A stretch of 64,000 nt of DNA from JBFWRI01 sp050248995 (GCA_050248995.1 JBFWRI010000006.1:7589-71588); one strand, 5' to 3'; numbered from the stretch's first letter, positions 33,639 to 42,465 are shown. The notes: generated from the sequence alone by a model not told the origin. Numbers and translations: made by a program.

Positions 33639-34871
33639 TTATGAACGAGACAACCCAGCATATGCGCGGGCGGCAATCAACTGTGGCCTTTCAGCAAAAG
33701 ACGGCACGTCGGCTCCGGGATGCATGCGCACCAGCTGTTCGATTGGGCGTAAGGGAATATGCTGCCCCATATTAGCCCAAATTGGACGCACCGGCACGCC
33801 GTTAATACGAATCTCATAGTGCAGATGGCTGCCATCGGCGCCCTGGCCCGGATCAACATCCCCCGAATTACCGACTTCGGCGATCTTCTGGCCGATATGA
33901 ACAAATGAGCCAATAGCCAGGTTTTCTGCATAAGCACTGGTATGGCCATACAATGTTGAAATCACCGGGCCTGTAAAGTTCGGATCTATTTCACAGCGTC
34001 CGGTTACCGGGTCTACTGTAAAGCCGTTATGGCGCACTTCGATCGCATTGCCATAACCGCCGCGCGGCCCCATGGCCACAACGCATCCGTTATCCGTCAC
34101 ATTGATGGGATCGCCAATAACGCCATCATAATCAAAGCCGGCATGGTCAGGACGATGTGAGCTTGAATAATCGCTCATAAATGCGCCCGCGACGGGACGC
34201 ACTGATCCGTTATATCTGGGATCAACATAGTCAGGACGCACTAGTGTATCGTTACCCAAATCTTCCGGCATAACCGTCGATGTCACAGGGCTTGCGCTGG
34301 CGGTGTGCTGTAGGCTATCGCCAACACCGTCAAAAATATTGGCAAACACAGCCACGCCAGCCAGCACTGCGGCGCAGACAACAGCAGCAACACCAAATTT
34401 ATGCCCCTGTGTCAGGCGTGATCGGCGACGCGGCCTGAAACTGCTACGTGGTTGCACGACAGGCTGCACCACACGCCGGGGCGCTTGTGATGCAGAAGCA
34501 GCAAGCCGCACCTGTTGCGGATTAATCCTGATACGCTTCTGTTGCGGCGACGCTGCCGGTACAGGCCGCGGAAGTGAAGCACCGACCCTTGCCGCATTCG
34601 GTACGGTGAAAACACCATACGGACGCGGCGCCCGCGCTGCCGAAGGACGCGGTTTTTGCTGGGCGCTGGATGAAGATGCCGACGCTGAGCGCGGCACAAA
34701 TGCTGCGCCTGTCTTGCGTGCGGCGGGCGCATAGCCTGGCTGGGCTTGCATAACCCAGATGGCCGGCGCGCTTTTGGCCGGCGCAGATTGTGCACGCAAC
34801 TGCTCGGCGAAAAAACGATTACCGTCGGCCGGGCGGGGTCTGCCTGTTGTATTTCCTGATAAAGATCTCAT
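33639..34871 (-). CDS. M23-family peptidase with a membrane anchor
   Basis: The 410-residue protein has a long proline- and arginine-rich cytoplasmic part (1-155), a membrane helix at about 157-178 (HKFGVAAVVCAAVLAGVAVFA) and a periplasmic LytM-type M23 domain. Metal ligands are visible: H243 and D247 in HAGFDYDG, and H349/H351 in SHLHYEI, with H310 in LYGH. All four catalytic positions are present, so activity is likely, unlike many division-linked LytM proteins. It precedes the SLT-like gene in the same operon. Cleavage of peptide cross-links is the family activity. Confidence 0.85.
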   Translation of the reverse strand: MRSLSGNTTGRPRPADGNRFFAEQLRAQSAPAKSAPAIWVMQAQPGYAPAARKTGAAFVPRSASASSSSAQQKPRPSAARAPRPYGVFTVPNAARVGASLPRPVPAASPQQKRIRINPQQVRLAASASQAPRRVVQPVVQPRSSFRPRRRSRLTQGHKFGVAAVVCAAVLAGVAVFANIFDGVGDSLQHTASASPVTSTVMPEDLGNDTLVRPDYVDPRYNGSVRPVAGAFMSDYSSSHRPDHAGFDYDGVIGDPINVTDNGCVVAMGPRGGYGNAIEVRHNGFTVDPVTGRCEIDPNFTGPVISTLYGHTSAYAENLAIGSFVHIGQKIAEVGNSGDVDPGQGADGSHLHYEIRINGVPVRPIWANMGQHIPLRPIEQLVRMHPGADVPSFAERPQLIAARAYAGLSRS

Positions 34872-34933
34872 TACCGGTATATCTGCGTTGTGAATGTGCA
34901 GATTATACGGCAGGCGTAATGAAAGTATTTAAT

Positions 34934-34953
34934 ACCTATGTTTTACAATAGGT
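34934..34953. promoter_or_regulatory. Small inverted repeat upstream of the M23 gene
   Basis: ACCTAT (34934-34939) and ATAGGT (34948-34953) are perfect inverted repeats eight bases apart, 63 bases before the M23 start. This could be an operator for that operon. The surrounding 133 bases (34872-35004) are otherwise unremarkable. Confidence 0.3.
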
Positions 34954-35004
34954 TACCAGAACAAAATGGCACGCCCAAAGCCCCGGAAACGACCAGTTTC
35001 AGCC

Positions 35005-35589
35005 CTAGCCCAAAACACCCTGGCTAACCATGCAATACAGCATGGGGAACGAAAGCAGCGTGTTCAGGCGGCTGGCCAGCATCGCAGCGCGGGCGGCGGC
35101 GGCTTTTTCAGCGTCGCTAACAACAACCATACCCAGCGCCTTCTTCTGGTTTGGCCAGATGATGAACCAGACATTGAACGCCATCACAAGCGCCAGCCAC
35201 ATGCCGGTGCCAATGGTCTGGGCGGGCGCTTCCAGCGCCAGCGCTTCATGCACATAACCCTTCATCCATGCCAGTGTCAGGCCGGTGACCACGGTTGCCA
35301 GCGCAGCCCAGCGGAAATAAAACAACGCGCGCGGCGCAATGTACTTGCTGACGCCCGGCTTCAGGTCGGCCGGGATTTCCGGCATCGTCGGGATTTGCAC
35401 AAAATTGAAATACCACAGCAGGCCGATCCACATGATGCCGCTGATGACATGCAGCCACGTCATGATGCCGCTGGTGAATTGCAGGGCGTTCACCTCCGCT
35501 TCATCGGCGTGATAGCCGAAGCTGAGCAGGATAACCAGAACAAGGCCGGCATTGACGGCCAGATACAGTTTTTCAAGCAGCGTAGACAT
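35005..35589 (-). CDS. Urate-oxidase N-terminal-like membrane protein (PF06181)
   Basis: The 194-residue protein has four hydrophobic segments. WLHVISGIMWIGLLWYFNFVQIP and the ALFYFRWAALATVVTGLTLAWM and GTGMWLALVMAFNVWFIIWPNQK segments match the membrane domain of PuuD/PF06181 proteins. Full PuuD has a C-terminal cytochrome-c-like domain that is missing here. Conserved histidines in HADEAE, WLH and the GYVHEAL segment may bind heme. It is separate from the truncated phytoene-synthase-like gene by 28 bases. A role in urate oxidation is doubtful; a membrane redox protein is more likely. Confidence 0.8.
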   Translation of the reverse strand: MSTLLEKLYLAVNAGLVLVILLSFGYHADEAEVNALQFTSGIMTWLHVISGIMWIGLLWYFNFVQIPTMPEIPADLKPGVSKYIAPRALFYFRWAALATVVTGLTLAWMKGYVHEALALEAPAQTIGTGMWLALVMAFNVWFIIWPNQKKALGMVVVSDAEKAAAARAAMLASRLNTLLSFPMLYCMVSQGVLG

Positions 35590-35617
35590 GGCGACCTCGC
35601 GGAAAGATGTGATGCGG

Positions 35618-36079
35618 CTAGTCTATGCCAATTTTAAAAGTTGTCCACCCGGCGCAGAACCAGAAAAACGGCGATGTTTCATCAATCGCCTCGACGCCGG
35701 TTATAACGCGCACGGCCTTGCTGTTGCCAACCAGCTGCGCGCGCAATGCACCCCTTTGATGCAGCAACGCGGGCCGTTCATTATCAGGCTCGAACGGCGC
35801 GGTAAAAGTTTCGGTGAATGCCGCCAGCACCTGGCTCTGCCCGGGGAAATGTTGCAACACATCGCGCACAAGCTGCGAACTTGTATCGCCGGTCAGCAGT
35901 GCATCACGCCACCATGTTACGCGCATCACACCCAGCGTTGGCTGCGTCACACGCTGCGGAATCTGCAGCAGTTCGCATTCGAGCGCATACAAAGCCAGCA
36001 AGCGGGCTCGGTCGCCATCGGGCGTTACAAACAGGCTGAAATATAACGCCGGGGCAATCTGGCGCAAAGTAGCCGTCAA
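35618..36079 (-). CDS. Short squalene/phytoene-synthase-like protein
   Basis: The opening residues ALYFSLFVTPDGDRARLLALYALECELLQIPQRVTQPTLGVMRVTWWRDAL align with the N-terminus of the squalene/phytoene synthase-like proteins that follow secD/secF in alphaproteobacteria. Those are about 280 residues; this ends at 153. The aspartate-rich prenyl-diphosphate motifs are not visible. It starts by ATGA overlap with secD. It is a reduced form, perhaps an assembly factor (NDUFAF6-like) rather than a synthase, or a truncated remnant. Confidence 0.6.
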   Translation of the reverse strand: MTATLRQIAPALYFSLFVTPDGDRARLLALYALECELLQIPQRVTQPTLGVMRVTWWRDALLTGDTSSQLVRDVLQHFPGQSQVLAAFTETFTAPFEPDNERPALLHQRGALRAQLVGNSKAVRVITGVEAIDETSPFFWFCAGWTTFKIGID

Positions 36080-37647
36080 ATGGGCAGTTCCTTGGGCCGT
36101 TTCTGCTGCAGATAATACGCAATCATCAGCTTGGTCAGCATCAGTGCGCTGAACAGCGATGTGACGATGCCGATGGTCAACGTAACGGCAAAGCCCTTCA
36201 CCGGCCCAGTGCCAAACAGGTACAGCAGCATCGCAGCGATCAGCGTTGTCACGTTGGCGTCAACGATCGCCGTCCATGCACGGTTATACCCGGCATCAAT
36301 CGACGCGATCACGGTACGGCCGACCTTCGCTTCCTCGCGCATGCGCTCGAACACAAGCACGTTGGCATCCACCGCCATGCCGATCGTCAGCACGATACCA
36401 GCTATACCCGGCAGCGTCAGTGTCGCCTGCAACGCCGACAGCACAGCCATGATCAAGGCCAGGTTGACCAGAAGCGCCACGGTTCCGTATACGCCGAAAC
36501 GGCCATAGACGATCATCATAAACACGATAACAAGCCCAAGGCCGACAAGACACGCCGTCGCGCCCGCGCGGATTGAATCCGATCCAAGGCCAGGGCCGAC
36601 CGTGCGCTCTTCCAGCACTGTCAGCGGCGCTGGCAGAGCACCGGCGCGCAGCAGCAACGCCAGATCCTGTGCGGCCTGCGTATCAAAACTGCCTGAAATC
36701 TGCCCGCTGCCGCCCGTGATGGGCTCGCGGATGACCGGCGCGCTCAGCACCTTGTTATCCAGAACGATGGCGAACAGCTTATTCACGTTTTCGGTTGTCG
36801 CCTGCCCGAAGCGGCGCGCGCCGACGTTATCAAACCTGAAACTGACAACCGGCATACCGTTGGTGAACGACGGCTGCGCATCCACCAGCGTATCGCCGGT
36901 GACAATCACGCGCCGGTCGACGACCCAATACTGGCCGGGGTTATCCTGGTCCGGCAGCAGCTCGGTGCCCGGCGGCAACGGTGTGCCGGGCGTTGCGGTC
37001 GGCATGGTGCTGTCAACAAAACGGAAGGTCAGCTTGGCGGTCTTGCCAATCAGCTCTTTCATGCGTTCGGGGTCATCCACGCCGGGTAGCTGCACCAGAA
37101 TACGGTCTTCGCCCTGCTGCTGGATGCTGGGCTCGCGCGTGCCGGTTTCATCGATGCGGCGGCGCACGATTTCAATCGATTGTTCCAACGCCTTCTTCTT
37201 GATGCTCTTCAGCGCGTCTTCGCTCAAGGTTGCCGTCAGGCGGCCGTTATCTGCCTGCTCAACATTCATGCCCTGCAGCAGGTTGCGCATGATCTTGCGG
37301 GCAGCATCCACCTGCCCCGCGTCGCGGATGGTGGCGCCGATACTGGTGTTTGTGGCCGCCAGATCAGTGTAGCCGATCTGCTCGCGGCGCAACTGGGCAC
37401 GCGCTTCATCAACCAGCGCCGCCATGCGGTCTTTTACCGCGACATCAATATCAACCTGCAGCAGCAGGTGCGACCCACCACGCAGATCCAGACCCAGATT
37501 GACGGTCTGGCTTGGCAGCGCCGACGGCATGTTATCGGCCAGCCACTTCTGCATTTGCGGCCCCATAACATTGGGTGCCGCATACAGCAGGGCGAACAGG
37601 CAGACCGCCAGCGTCAGTATCTTCTGCCAGCGCTCAATGTACATCAT
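36076..37647 (-). CDS. secD: Protein translocase subunit SecD
   Basis: SecD aids the release of proteins from the Sec channel using the proton gradient. The 523 residues show an N-terminal helix (KILTLAVCLFALLYAAPNVM), NLGLDLRGGSHLLLQVD (the diagnostic D-L-R-G-G motif), a periplasmic region and a C-terminal block of five helices (IRAGATACLVGLGLVIVFMMIVYGRFG to GIVTSLFSALMLTKLMI). SGQISGSFDTQAAQDLALLLRAGALPAPL is also typical. secF, its usual partner, is not next to it; a short phytoene-synthase-like gene follows. yajC overlaps its start by one base. Confidence 0.96.
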   Translation of the reverse strand: MMYIERWQKILTLAVCLFALLYAAPNVMGPQMQKWLADNMPSALPSQTVNLGLDLRGGSHLLLQVDIDVAVKDRMAALVDEARAQLRREQIGYTDLAATNTSIGATIRDAGQVDAARKIMRNLLQGMNVEQADNGRLTATLSEDALKSIKKKALEQSIEIVRRRIDETGTREPSIQQQGEDRILVQLPGVDDPERMKELIGKTAKLTFRFVDSTMPTATPGTPLPPGTELLPDQDNPGQYWVVDRRVIVTGDTLVDAQPSFTNGMPVVSFRFDNVGARRFGQATTENVNKLFAIVLDNKVLSAPVIREPITGGSGQISGSFDTQAAQDLALLLRAGALPAPLTVLEERTVGPGLGSDSIRAGATACLVGLGLVIVFMMIVYGRFGVYGTVALLVNLALIMAVLSALQATLTLPGIAGIVLTIGMAVDANVLVFERMREEAKVGRTVIASIDAGYNRAWTAIVDANVTTLIAAMLLYLFGTGPVKGFAVTLTIGIVTSLFSALMLTKLMIAYYLQQKRPKELPI

Positions 37648-37967
37648 TACTTCAGCACCGCGCTGATGGTCGATTTCTGCACGCGAACCTTGACGTTCTC
37701 GGCGATGTCGACCGTCACCTCGTCGCCGTCATCAGCCTTGACAACGGTACCGATGATGCCGCCGCCGGTCACGACGCGGTCGCCCTTCTGCAGCGCGCCC
37801 AGCATCGCCTGATGCTCCTTGATGCGCTTTTGCTGCGGGCGGATCAGCAGGAAATAGAAGATGAAAAAAATCAGGATCAGCGGCAGGAATTGCGCCAGCA
37901 TATCGCCGCCGCCCATGGCTGCCGGTGCGGCAGCGGTTTCTTGTGCAAAAGCTTGTGAAATCAGCAT
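37647..37967 (-). CDS. yajC: Preprotein translocase subunit YajC
   Basis: YajC is a small single-span partner of SecDF. The 106 residues have a membrane helix (about 27-45, LAQFLPLILIFFIFYFLLI) followed by RPQQKRIKEHQAMLGALQKGDRVVTGGGIIGTVVKADDGDEVTVDIAENVKVRVQKSTI, the family pattern. It precedes secD with a one-base overlap, the conserved order. AAGGAGAG lies before its ATG. Confidence 0.95.
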   Translation of the reverse strand: MLISQAFAQETAAAPAAMGGGDMLAQFLPLILIFFIFYFLLIRPQQKRIKEHQAMLGALQKGDRVVTGGGIIGTVVKADDGDEVTVDIAENVKVRVQKSTISAVLK

Positions 37968-38050
37968 TAAACTCTCCTTGTCAGGCGTGACTATAGCTTG
38001 GCTTTTTCATCATGCAAATGCTATAAGTTGGCTCATAAAGGCAGGGCTTT

Positions 38051-39037
38051 ATGACGAAGAAATACGACCTGATCACCTTCGATATCCCTTACCTTGATTA
38101 CATTGTCCCCGTATCTTTTGATGACATACAGGCTCTGGGCCTTCCTTTGGGTTCAAGCAGCCACAAGGCCGACCTGAATGACTGTCTCCAGCTTGCCGCC
38201 CGCTATGGCTGCAGGGCCATGCCGGGCGGTGCGTTAAGCAACGCGGCTGCGACGGCAGCAGCCCTTGGCCACACATGCGCGCATTTCGGCGTGACCGGCC
38301 CTGATGAAGCCGGTGATACTATCCGCACCAACTTCGCCGCACGCGGCATCACTGATCTTTACATCCGCACTGACGAGAGCACACGCTCGCCGTTCCTTTA
38401 CGCACTGCTGACCCCTGACAACGATCGCACATTCGCGACATTTCCGGGTAGCGGCGATACCATGCTGCCAGAAAACCTGCCGCCGGAGCTGGAAAAGAAG
38501 GGAAGGATTTTCTTCGGGCTGGCCCGTGTCATTGTACGCAGCGGTGCCGATGCCTTTCTGGGTCCGCTATTCGCCGCCGCTCGCGCGCAGGGCGCCACCG
38601 TTGCTATAAATCTGCACGCATCCAAGGCCATAGACCCCTTCGCAGCCCGGGCCCGCGATTTTACCACCCGATACGGCGACATTGTAATTGGGAACGAAAC
38701 GGAGTTTTCCGTTTACCTTGATACCAACGATCCCGAATCCGAACTGCATAAGCCCAGGTATGATGATAAAACCTACGTCATGACCCGCGGCAGCAAGGAC
38801 ATTTTTGTGCGTACAGCCGAAGGCGTGCAAACCTTTCCTGTCACACCCTGCGACCAGATAACAGATTCCATCGGCGCGGGTGATAATTTCGCGGCGGGTT
38901 TTTTATCGGGCATTCTTGACGGACAGCCCCTTGAAGCCTGCATACAGCGCGGACATGCCTGCGCATCTGAAATTCTTGGCATCGAAGGCGGCCAACCGCC
39001 GCTCGGCGCAGACTGGCGTCATTTGCGCCGTCGCTAA
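38051..39037 (+). CDS. PfkB-family sugar or nucleoside kinase
   Basis: The 328-residue protein has the PfkB fold. GGALSNAAATAAALGHTCAHFGVTGPDEAGD is the N-terminal signature. The catalytic loop is TDSIGAGDNFAAGF with D278 as base and the anion hole GAGD. Substrates of the family range from adenosine to ribose and fructose; the sequence resembles the adenosine-kinase-like subgroup common in alphaproteobacteria, but specificity is not certain. It runs opposite to yajC and converges with the NlpD-like gene, sharing no bases with it. Confidence 0.9.
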   Translation: MTKKYDLITFDIPYLDYIVPVSFDDIQALGLPLGSSSHKADLNDCLQLAARYGCRAMPGGALSNAAATAAALGHTCAHFGVTGPDEAGDTIRTNFAARGITDLYIRTDESTRSPFLYALLTPDNDRTFATFPGSGDTMLPENLPPELEKKGRIFFGLARVIVRSGADAFLGPLFAAARAQGATVAINLHASKAIDPFAARARDFTTRYGDIVIGNETEFSVYLDTNDPESELHKPRYDDKTYVMTRGSKDIFVRTAEGVQTFPVTPCDQITDSIGAGDNFAAGFLSGILDGQPLEACIQRGHACASEILGIEGGQPPLGADWRHLRRR

Positions 39038-40018
39038 TCAGCCCTGCGGCAGGAACTTGCGCGGATCCAGCGGTGTTTCGCCCTGCCGCACCTGGAAGTG
39101 CAGTTGCGGCACTTTCACGCCGCCCGTATCACCCACCGTGCCGATCACATCCCCCTGTGCGACAATGCTGTCTTTATCAACTAACACACGCTCAAGATGA
39201 GCATATGCTGTTACATAACCGTCTTCGTGGCGCACCAGCACCAGTGTGCCAAGCCCACCGACTCCGCTGCCCGCATGTACAACCGTGCCGCCTGCTGCTG
39301 CCGTTACCGGCGTGCCGCGCGGCGCTGCGATATTCATGCCGCCGCTGGCACTGTCATATTCCTTCAGGATGCGCCCTTGCAGCGGCCACTCAAAAATCCC
39401 GGGTTGCGTGGGTGTCGGCGCCGGCGTCGATGAAACAACATCCTCACCCGGTGCCGGCGTGGTGCTGGGGCCCATCGGCGTCAGGTGCATACTGTGGGTT
39501 TCGGTATCAACCGGCTGCACTTGCAACGACGCAGGGCCGGTTGCGCCTGCAGGGGCGCGAATTGTCGCCATCGTATCCAAATCAGATGCGGCCGGCACGG
39601 TAATCGTCTGCCCCGGTGCCAGCGGCGCCAGTTCAACGCTCTGCACATCGCCTTCTTTGGGAGAGGTGTTCACCGCCGCCAGTTCACGCGGTGTCACACC
39701 GCTGCGGGCCGCCAGCGTTTCATAGGTATCCCCCGGCTGCACCGTATACATCGCCATTTCAGGCAGGCGCAGCGTTTGGCCTTTTTTCAGGATATAGGGG
39801 CGCTTCAGTTCGTTCTCGCGCACAATCGCGCTGATGGGCACCTTGTGGCGCTTTGAAATCGAGTACACGGTATCGCCCGGCTGCACGGTGATGGTGCCGT
39901 CTTCTGAAATCGGTAGTGTATCGGACCCGACGCGCGGCTTCAGGCGCCCGTCATACGCCGGCATACATGCTGTGATAGCGACAAGAAGGAATAGCAGTAC
40001 GACATTCTTACTCTGCAC
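39038..40018 (-). CDS. NlpD-like lipoprotein with LysM and degenerate M23 domains
   Basis: A lipoprotein signal ends at C18 (LLVAITAC). Two LysM repeats follow (GDTVYSISKRHKVPISAIVRENEL and GDTYETLAARSGVTPRELAAVN). A C-terminal M23/LytM domain (MNIAAPRGTPVTAAAGGTVVHAG and AYAHLERVLV) is catalytically altered. The first metal-binding HxxxD is GGMNI and the HxH is QLHFQV, so two ligands are lost. In other bacteria such NlpD/EnvC-type proteins activate amidases. AmiC is encoded at 55.4 kb. Length 326. It lies after serS, where nlpD is usually found in alphaproteobacteria. Confidence 0.88.
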   Translation of the reverse strand: MQSKNVVLLFLLVAITACMPAYDGRLKPRVGSDTLPISEDGTITVQPGDTVYSISKRHKVPISAIVRENELKRPYILKKGQTLRLPEMAMYTVQPGDTYETLAARSGVTPRELAAVNTSPKEGDVQSVELAPLAPGQTITVPAASDLDTMATIRAPAGATGPASLQVQPVDTETHSMHLTPMGPSTTPAPGEDVVSSTPAPTPTQPGIFEWPLQGRILKEYDSASGGMNIAAPRGTPVTAAAGGTVVHAGSGVGGLGTLVLVRHEDGYVTAYAHLERVLVDKDSIVAQGDVIGTVGDTGGVKVPQLHFQVRQGETPLDPRKFLPQG

Positions 40019-41294
40019 GGATCACCTTTAACCCATTCATGTACGGCTGCAGTACGTCAGGAATCAATACACTGCCGTCTTTTTGTTGATACGTCTCAAC
40101 AATGGCAGGAACAAGGCGGCTGGTGGCCAACCCCGAGGCATTCAACGTATGAATAAAGCGCGTGTTTTTCTCACCTTTTGGGCGGTAACGCATATTGCCG
40201 CGGCGAGCCTGGAATTCGCGGGCGTTCGATGCACTGCTGACTTCCTTGTATTCGCCGGTGCTGGGTATCCATGCCTCGATATCATACGTGCGTGCCATAC
40301 CGGCGCTGGTATCACCGGCTGACAGCTTCGATATCTGGAAATGCAGACCCAGCTTGCGCACCGTGTCGGCCGCCTGCTTGATCATTTCTTCGTGCGCTGC
40401 ATCCGATTGCTCGGCCGTCGTAAACTGGAACATCTCGACCTTGTTGAACTGATGGCCGCGTACCGTGCCGCGCTCGGACGCGCGCGCGCCACCCGCTTCG
40501 CGGCGGTAACATGGCGAATAGGCGAACAGCTTGGTTGGCAGCTGCGCTTCATCCAGAATTTCATCGCGATACCAGTTAATCAGCGCCGTCTCTGCGGTCG
40601 GCATCAGGAAGCGCATGCGGTCTTCCGATGTGCGGTCTTTCAGTACGAAAACATCTTCTTCAAACTTTGGGAACTGGCCAGCCGTATAGCCCGATTCATA
40701 CGTTAAAATATGGGGCGGCAGAATGAACTGGTAGCCGTTGGCCATACGCTCGGCGACGAAGAAATTCAGCAGCGCCCATTCCAACTGCGCCCCGATATTC
40801 GTGTACGCCCAGAAGCCGCTGCCGCCCAACTTAACGCCACGGTCGAAATCTACCATCTTCAGCGATGTCACCAGTTCATAGTGGTCTTTCGGGGCGAAAT
40901 CAAATTCCGGCTTCTTGCCGAACGTTTCAATCACAACGTTGGCTTCCTTGTCACCCGCCAGCACATCGGCATCCACAATGTTCGGCAGGCGGGCCAACCT
41001 GTCGTGCAGGTCGGCGCCTAAACGCTCTTCGTCAGCGCCTAACGCTTCTAGGTCGGCTTTCAGCCGCGCCACTTCGGCCATCAGATCGTCGGCGTTTTGC
41101 TTGTTTTTCTTTAGTTCGCCAATCTGGGCTGACAGCGCATTGCGCTTGGCCTGTGTTTCCTGCTGCTTGGTTTGTACCGCGCGGCGATCTTCATCCAGCT
41201 TCTGCAGTTCTTTCGCCACCGGCGCCTGCCCGCGCTTTTTCAGCGCTTCGTCCAGCGCATCGGGGGTGCGGCGGATAATCTCGATATCAATCAT
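40008..41294 (-). CDS. serS: Seryl-tRNA synthetase
   Basis: SerRS charges tRNA-Ser. The 428 residues contain the N-terminal coiled coil (about 30-105, KELQKLDEDRRAVQTKQQETQAK) that grips the tRNA long arm. The class II motifs are visible: FKLGGSGF-like VKLGGSGFWAYTNIGAQLEWALLNF, motif 2 in FAYSPCYRREAGGARASERGTVRGHQFNKVEMF, and motif 3 in NASGLATSRLVPAIVETYQ. It overlaps tatC by eight bases at the start and the NlpD-like gene at the end. Confidence 0.97.
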   Translation of the reverse strand: MIDIEIIRRTPDALDEALKKRGQAPVAKELQKLDEDRRAVQTKQQETQAKRNALSAQIGELKKNKQNADDLMAEVARLKADLEALGADEERLGADLHDRLARLPNIVDADVLAGDKEANVVIETFGKKPEFDFAPKDHYELVTSLKMVDFDRGVKLGGSGFWAYTNIGAQLEWALLNFFVAERMANGYQFILPPHILTYESGYTAGQFPKFEEDVFVLKDRTSEDRMRFLMPTAETALINWYRDEILDEAQLPTKLFAYSPCYRREAGGARASERGTVRGHQFNKVEMFQFTTAEQSDAAHEEMIKQAADTVRKLGLHFQISKLSAGDTSAGMARTYDIEAWIPSTGEYKEVSSASNAREFQARRGNMRYRPKGEKNTRFIHTLNASGLATSRLVPAIVETYQQKDGSVLIPDVLQPYMNGLKVIRAE

Positions 41295-42048
41295 GGTCGG
41301 GTCTCAGATTCTTGTATGTCAGCTTCGAAAAAAGGATGGTTCCTTCATAAAGCAAAATCAAGGGCAAGGCCAGACACAGCTGCGAAATAGCGTCGGGCGG
41401 CGTTAAAATGGCGGCCACGACAAAGATAATCACGATGGCATAGCGCCGCTTGGCCGCTAGGTCCGTCGGGGCAATCAGCCCGATGCGGATCAACAACAGC
41501 AATACGATCGGCATTTCAAATGCAACGCCAAAGGCGAACAGCAGGCTCATGGTCAGTGACAGGTAATCCGCCATGCGCGTTTCCAGCTGAATCGGCAGGT
41601 GACCGGGCGTCGCCAGCTGTTCGAAGCCGACGAAGAACTTCCACGCCATCGGGATCACATAAAAGTATGCCAGCGCCGCCCCCGCAGCGAATAGCACCGG
41701 CAGCATGACAAGAAACGGCCGCACAGCGCGCTTTTCATAGCCGTAAAGCCCCGGCGCGATAAAGCGCCAGATCTGCACCAATATGAACGGGAAGCTGACG
41801 CACAGCGCCGCCCAGAAAGCCACGCGCAGGTAGGTGGTGAAAGCCTCCATCAGCGACGTGTAAATCAGACGCCGCTGCTCGCCTTCCAGCACATCGGCCA
41901 GCGGCTGCACAAGAAACGCGTAGATATCGGTGGCATAAACGTACGCGATGGCGAACGCGACAAAGAAAAACAGTGCGCACGCCAGCAGGCGGTTACGCAG
42001 TTCCGCCAGATGCGTCAGTAAAGGTTGCTTGTCACTTTCCGCCGTCAT
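41287..42048 (-). CDS. tatC: Twin-arginine translocase subunit TatC
   Basis: TatC binds the twin-arginine signal and forms the Tat core. I start at ATG 42046-42048 (MTAESDKQPLLTHLAELRNRL), which contains the family's LxxHLxELRxR motif. Six membrane helices are predicted. SFPFILVQIWRFIAPGLYGYEKR is the signature loop. Length 253 is standard. tatB overlaps by 17 bases and tatA is next to it, so tatABC is complete here. Two probable Tat substrates are encoded at 55-58 kb. Confidence 0.96.
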   Translation of the reverse strand: MTAESDKQPLLTHLAELRNRLLACALFFFVAFAIAYVYATDIYAFLVQPLADVLEGEQRRLIYTSLMEAFTTYLRVAFWAALCVSFPFILVQIWRFIAPGLYGYEKRAVRPFLVMLPVLFAAGAALAYFYVIPMAWKFFVGFEQLATPGHLPIQLETRMADYLSLTMSLLFAFGVAFEMPIVLLLLIRIGLIAPTDLAAKRRYAIVIIFVVAAILTPPDAISQLCLALPLILLYEGTILFSKLTYKNLRPDHD

Positions 42049-42238
42049 TCTTGTCTTTGGCCCTCTTGTCTTGAGGGAGCGCGCTTTCCAGCTGCGACTG
42101 CCAGTGGGCTGCGTGCTGACGCAGGCTGCCAACCAGCCGCCCCGCCTTGCGCGCAATTTCCACAAATTCCGTAGGCCCCAATACCAGAAGTGCAATGAGA
42201 CTGATAAGGCCGACTTCGGCCCAACCCAACTCGAACAT
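42032..42238 (-). CDS. tatB: Twin-arginine translocase subunit TatB
   Basis: The 68 residues start with MFELGWAEVGLISLIALLVLGPTEF, an N-terminal membrane helix with the conserved glutamate and GP turn, followed by an amphipathic helix (VEIARKAGRLVGSLRQ) and a short tail. The usual alphaproteobacterial TatB is about 150 residues, so this one is short. The order tatA-tatB-tatC on one strand supports the assignment over TatA. Confidence 0.88.
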   Translation of the reverse strand: MFELGWAEVGLISLIALLVLGPTEFVEIARKAGRLVGSLRQHAAHWQSQLESALPQDKRAKDKNDGGK

Positions 42239-42402
42239 TATTCGCCCTTCGCACCCTTGTCGTCGTTATTCTCGCCCATGCCTTTTTTGAATTCCTTGAT
42301 GCCGCTGCCCAGATCCTTCATCACCTTCGGCAGCTTGCCGATGCCGAAGATGATCAGCACGATCACCAGAATGATAACCAGTTCCTTGAAACCAATACCC
42401 AT
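42238..42402 (-). CDS. tatA: Twin-arginine translocase subunit TatA
   Basis: A 54-residue frame with AGGAGAGG before its ATG. MGIGFKELVIILVILVIIFG is a membrane helix, IGKLPKVMKDLGSGIKEFKK is the amphipathic helix with the FGIGKLP hinge, and a short charged tail (MGENNDDKGAKGE) follows. TatA forms the pore for folded Tat substrates. Its stop overlaps the tatB start by one base. The size is at the lower end for the family. Confidence 0.93.
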   Translation of the reverse strand: MGIGFKELVIILVIVLIIFGIGKLPKVMKDLGSGIKEFKKGMGENNDDKGAKGE

Positions 42403-42465
42403 GGGCCTCTCCTGTTTCTGGCGGCAAGTCTAGCGCGGCTTGTGCGGAAGGTTAAGGGCCTAAAA

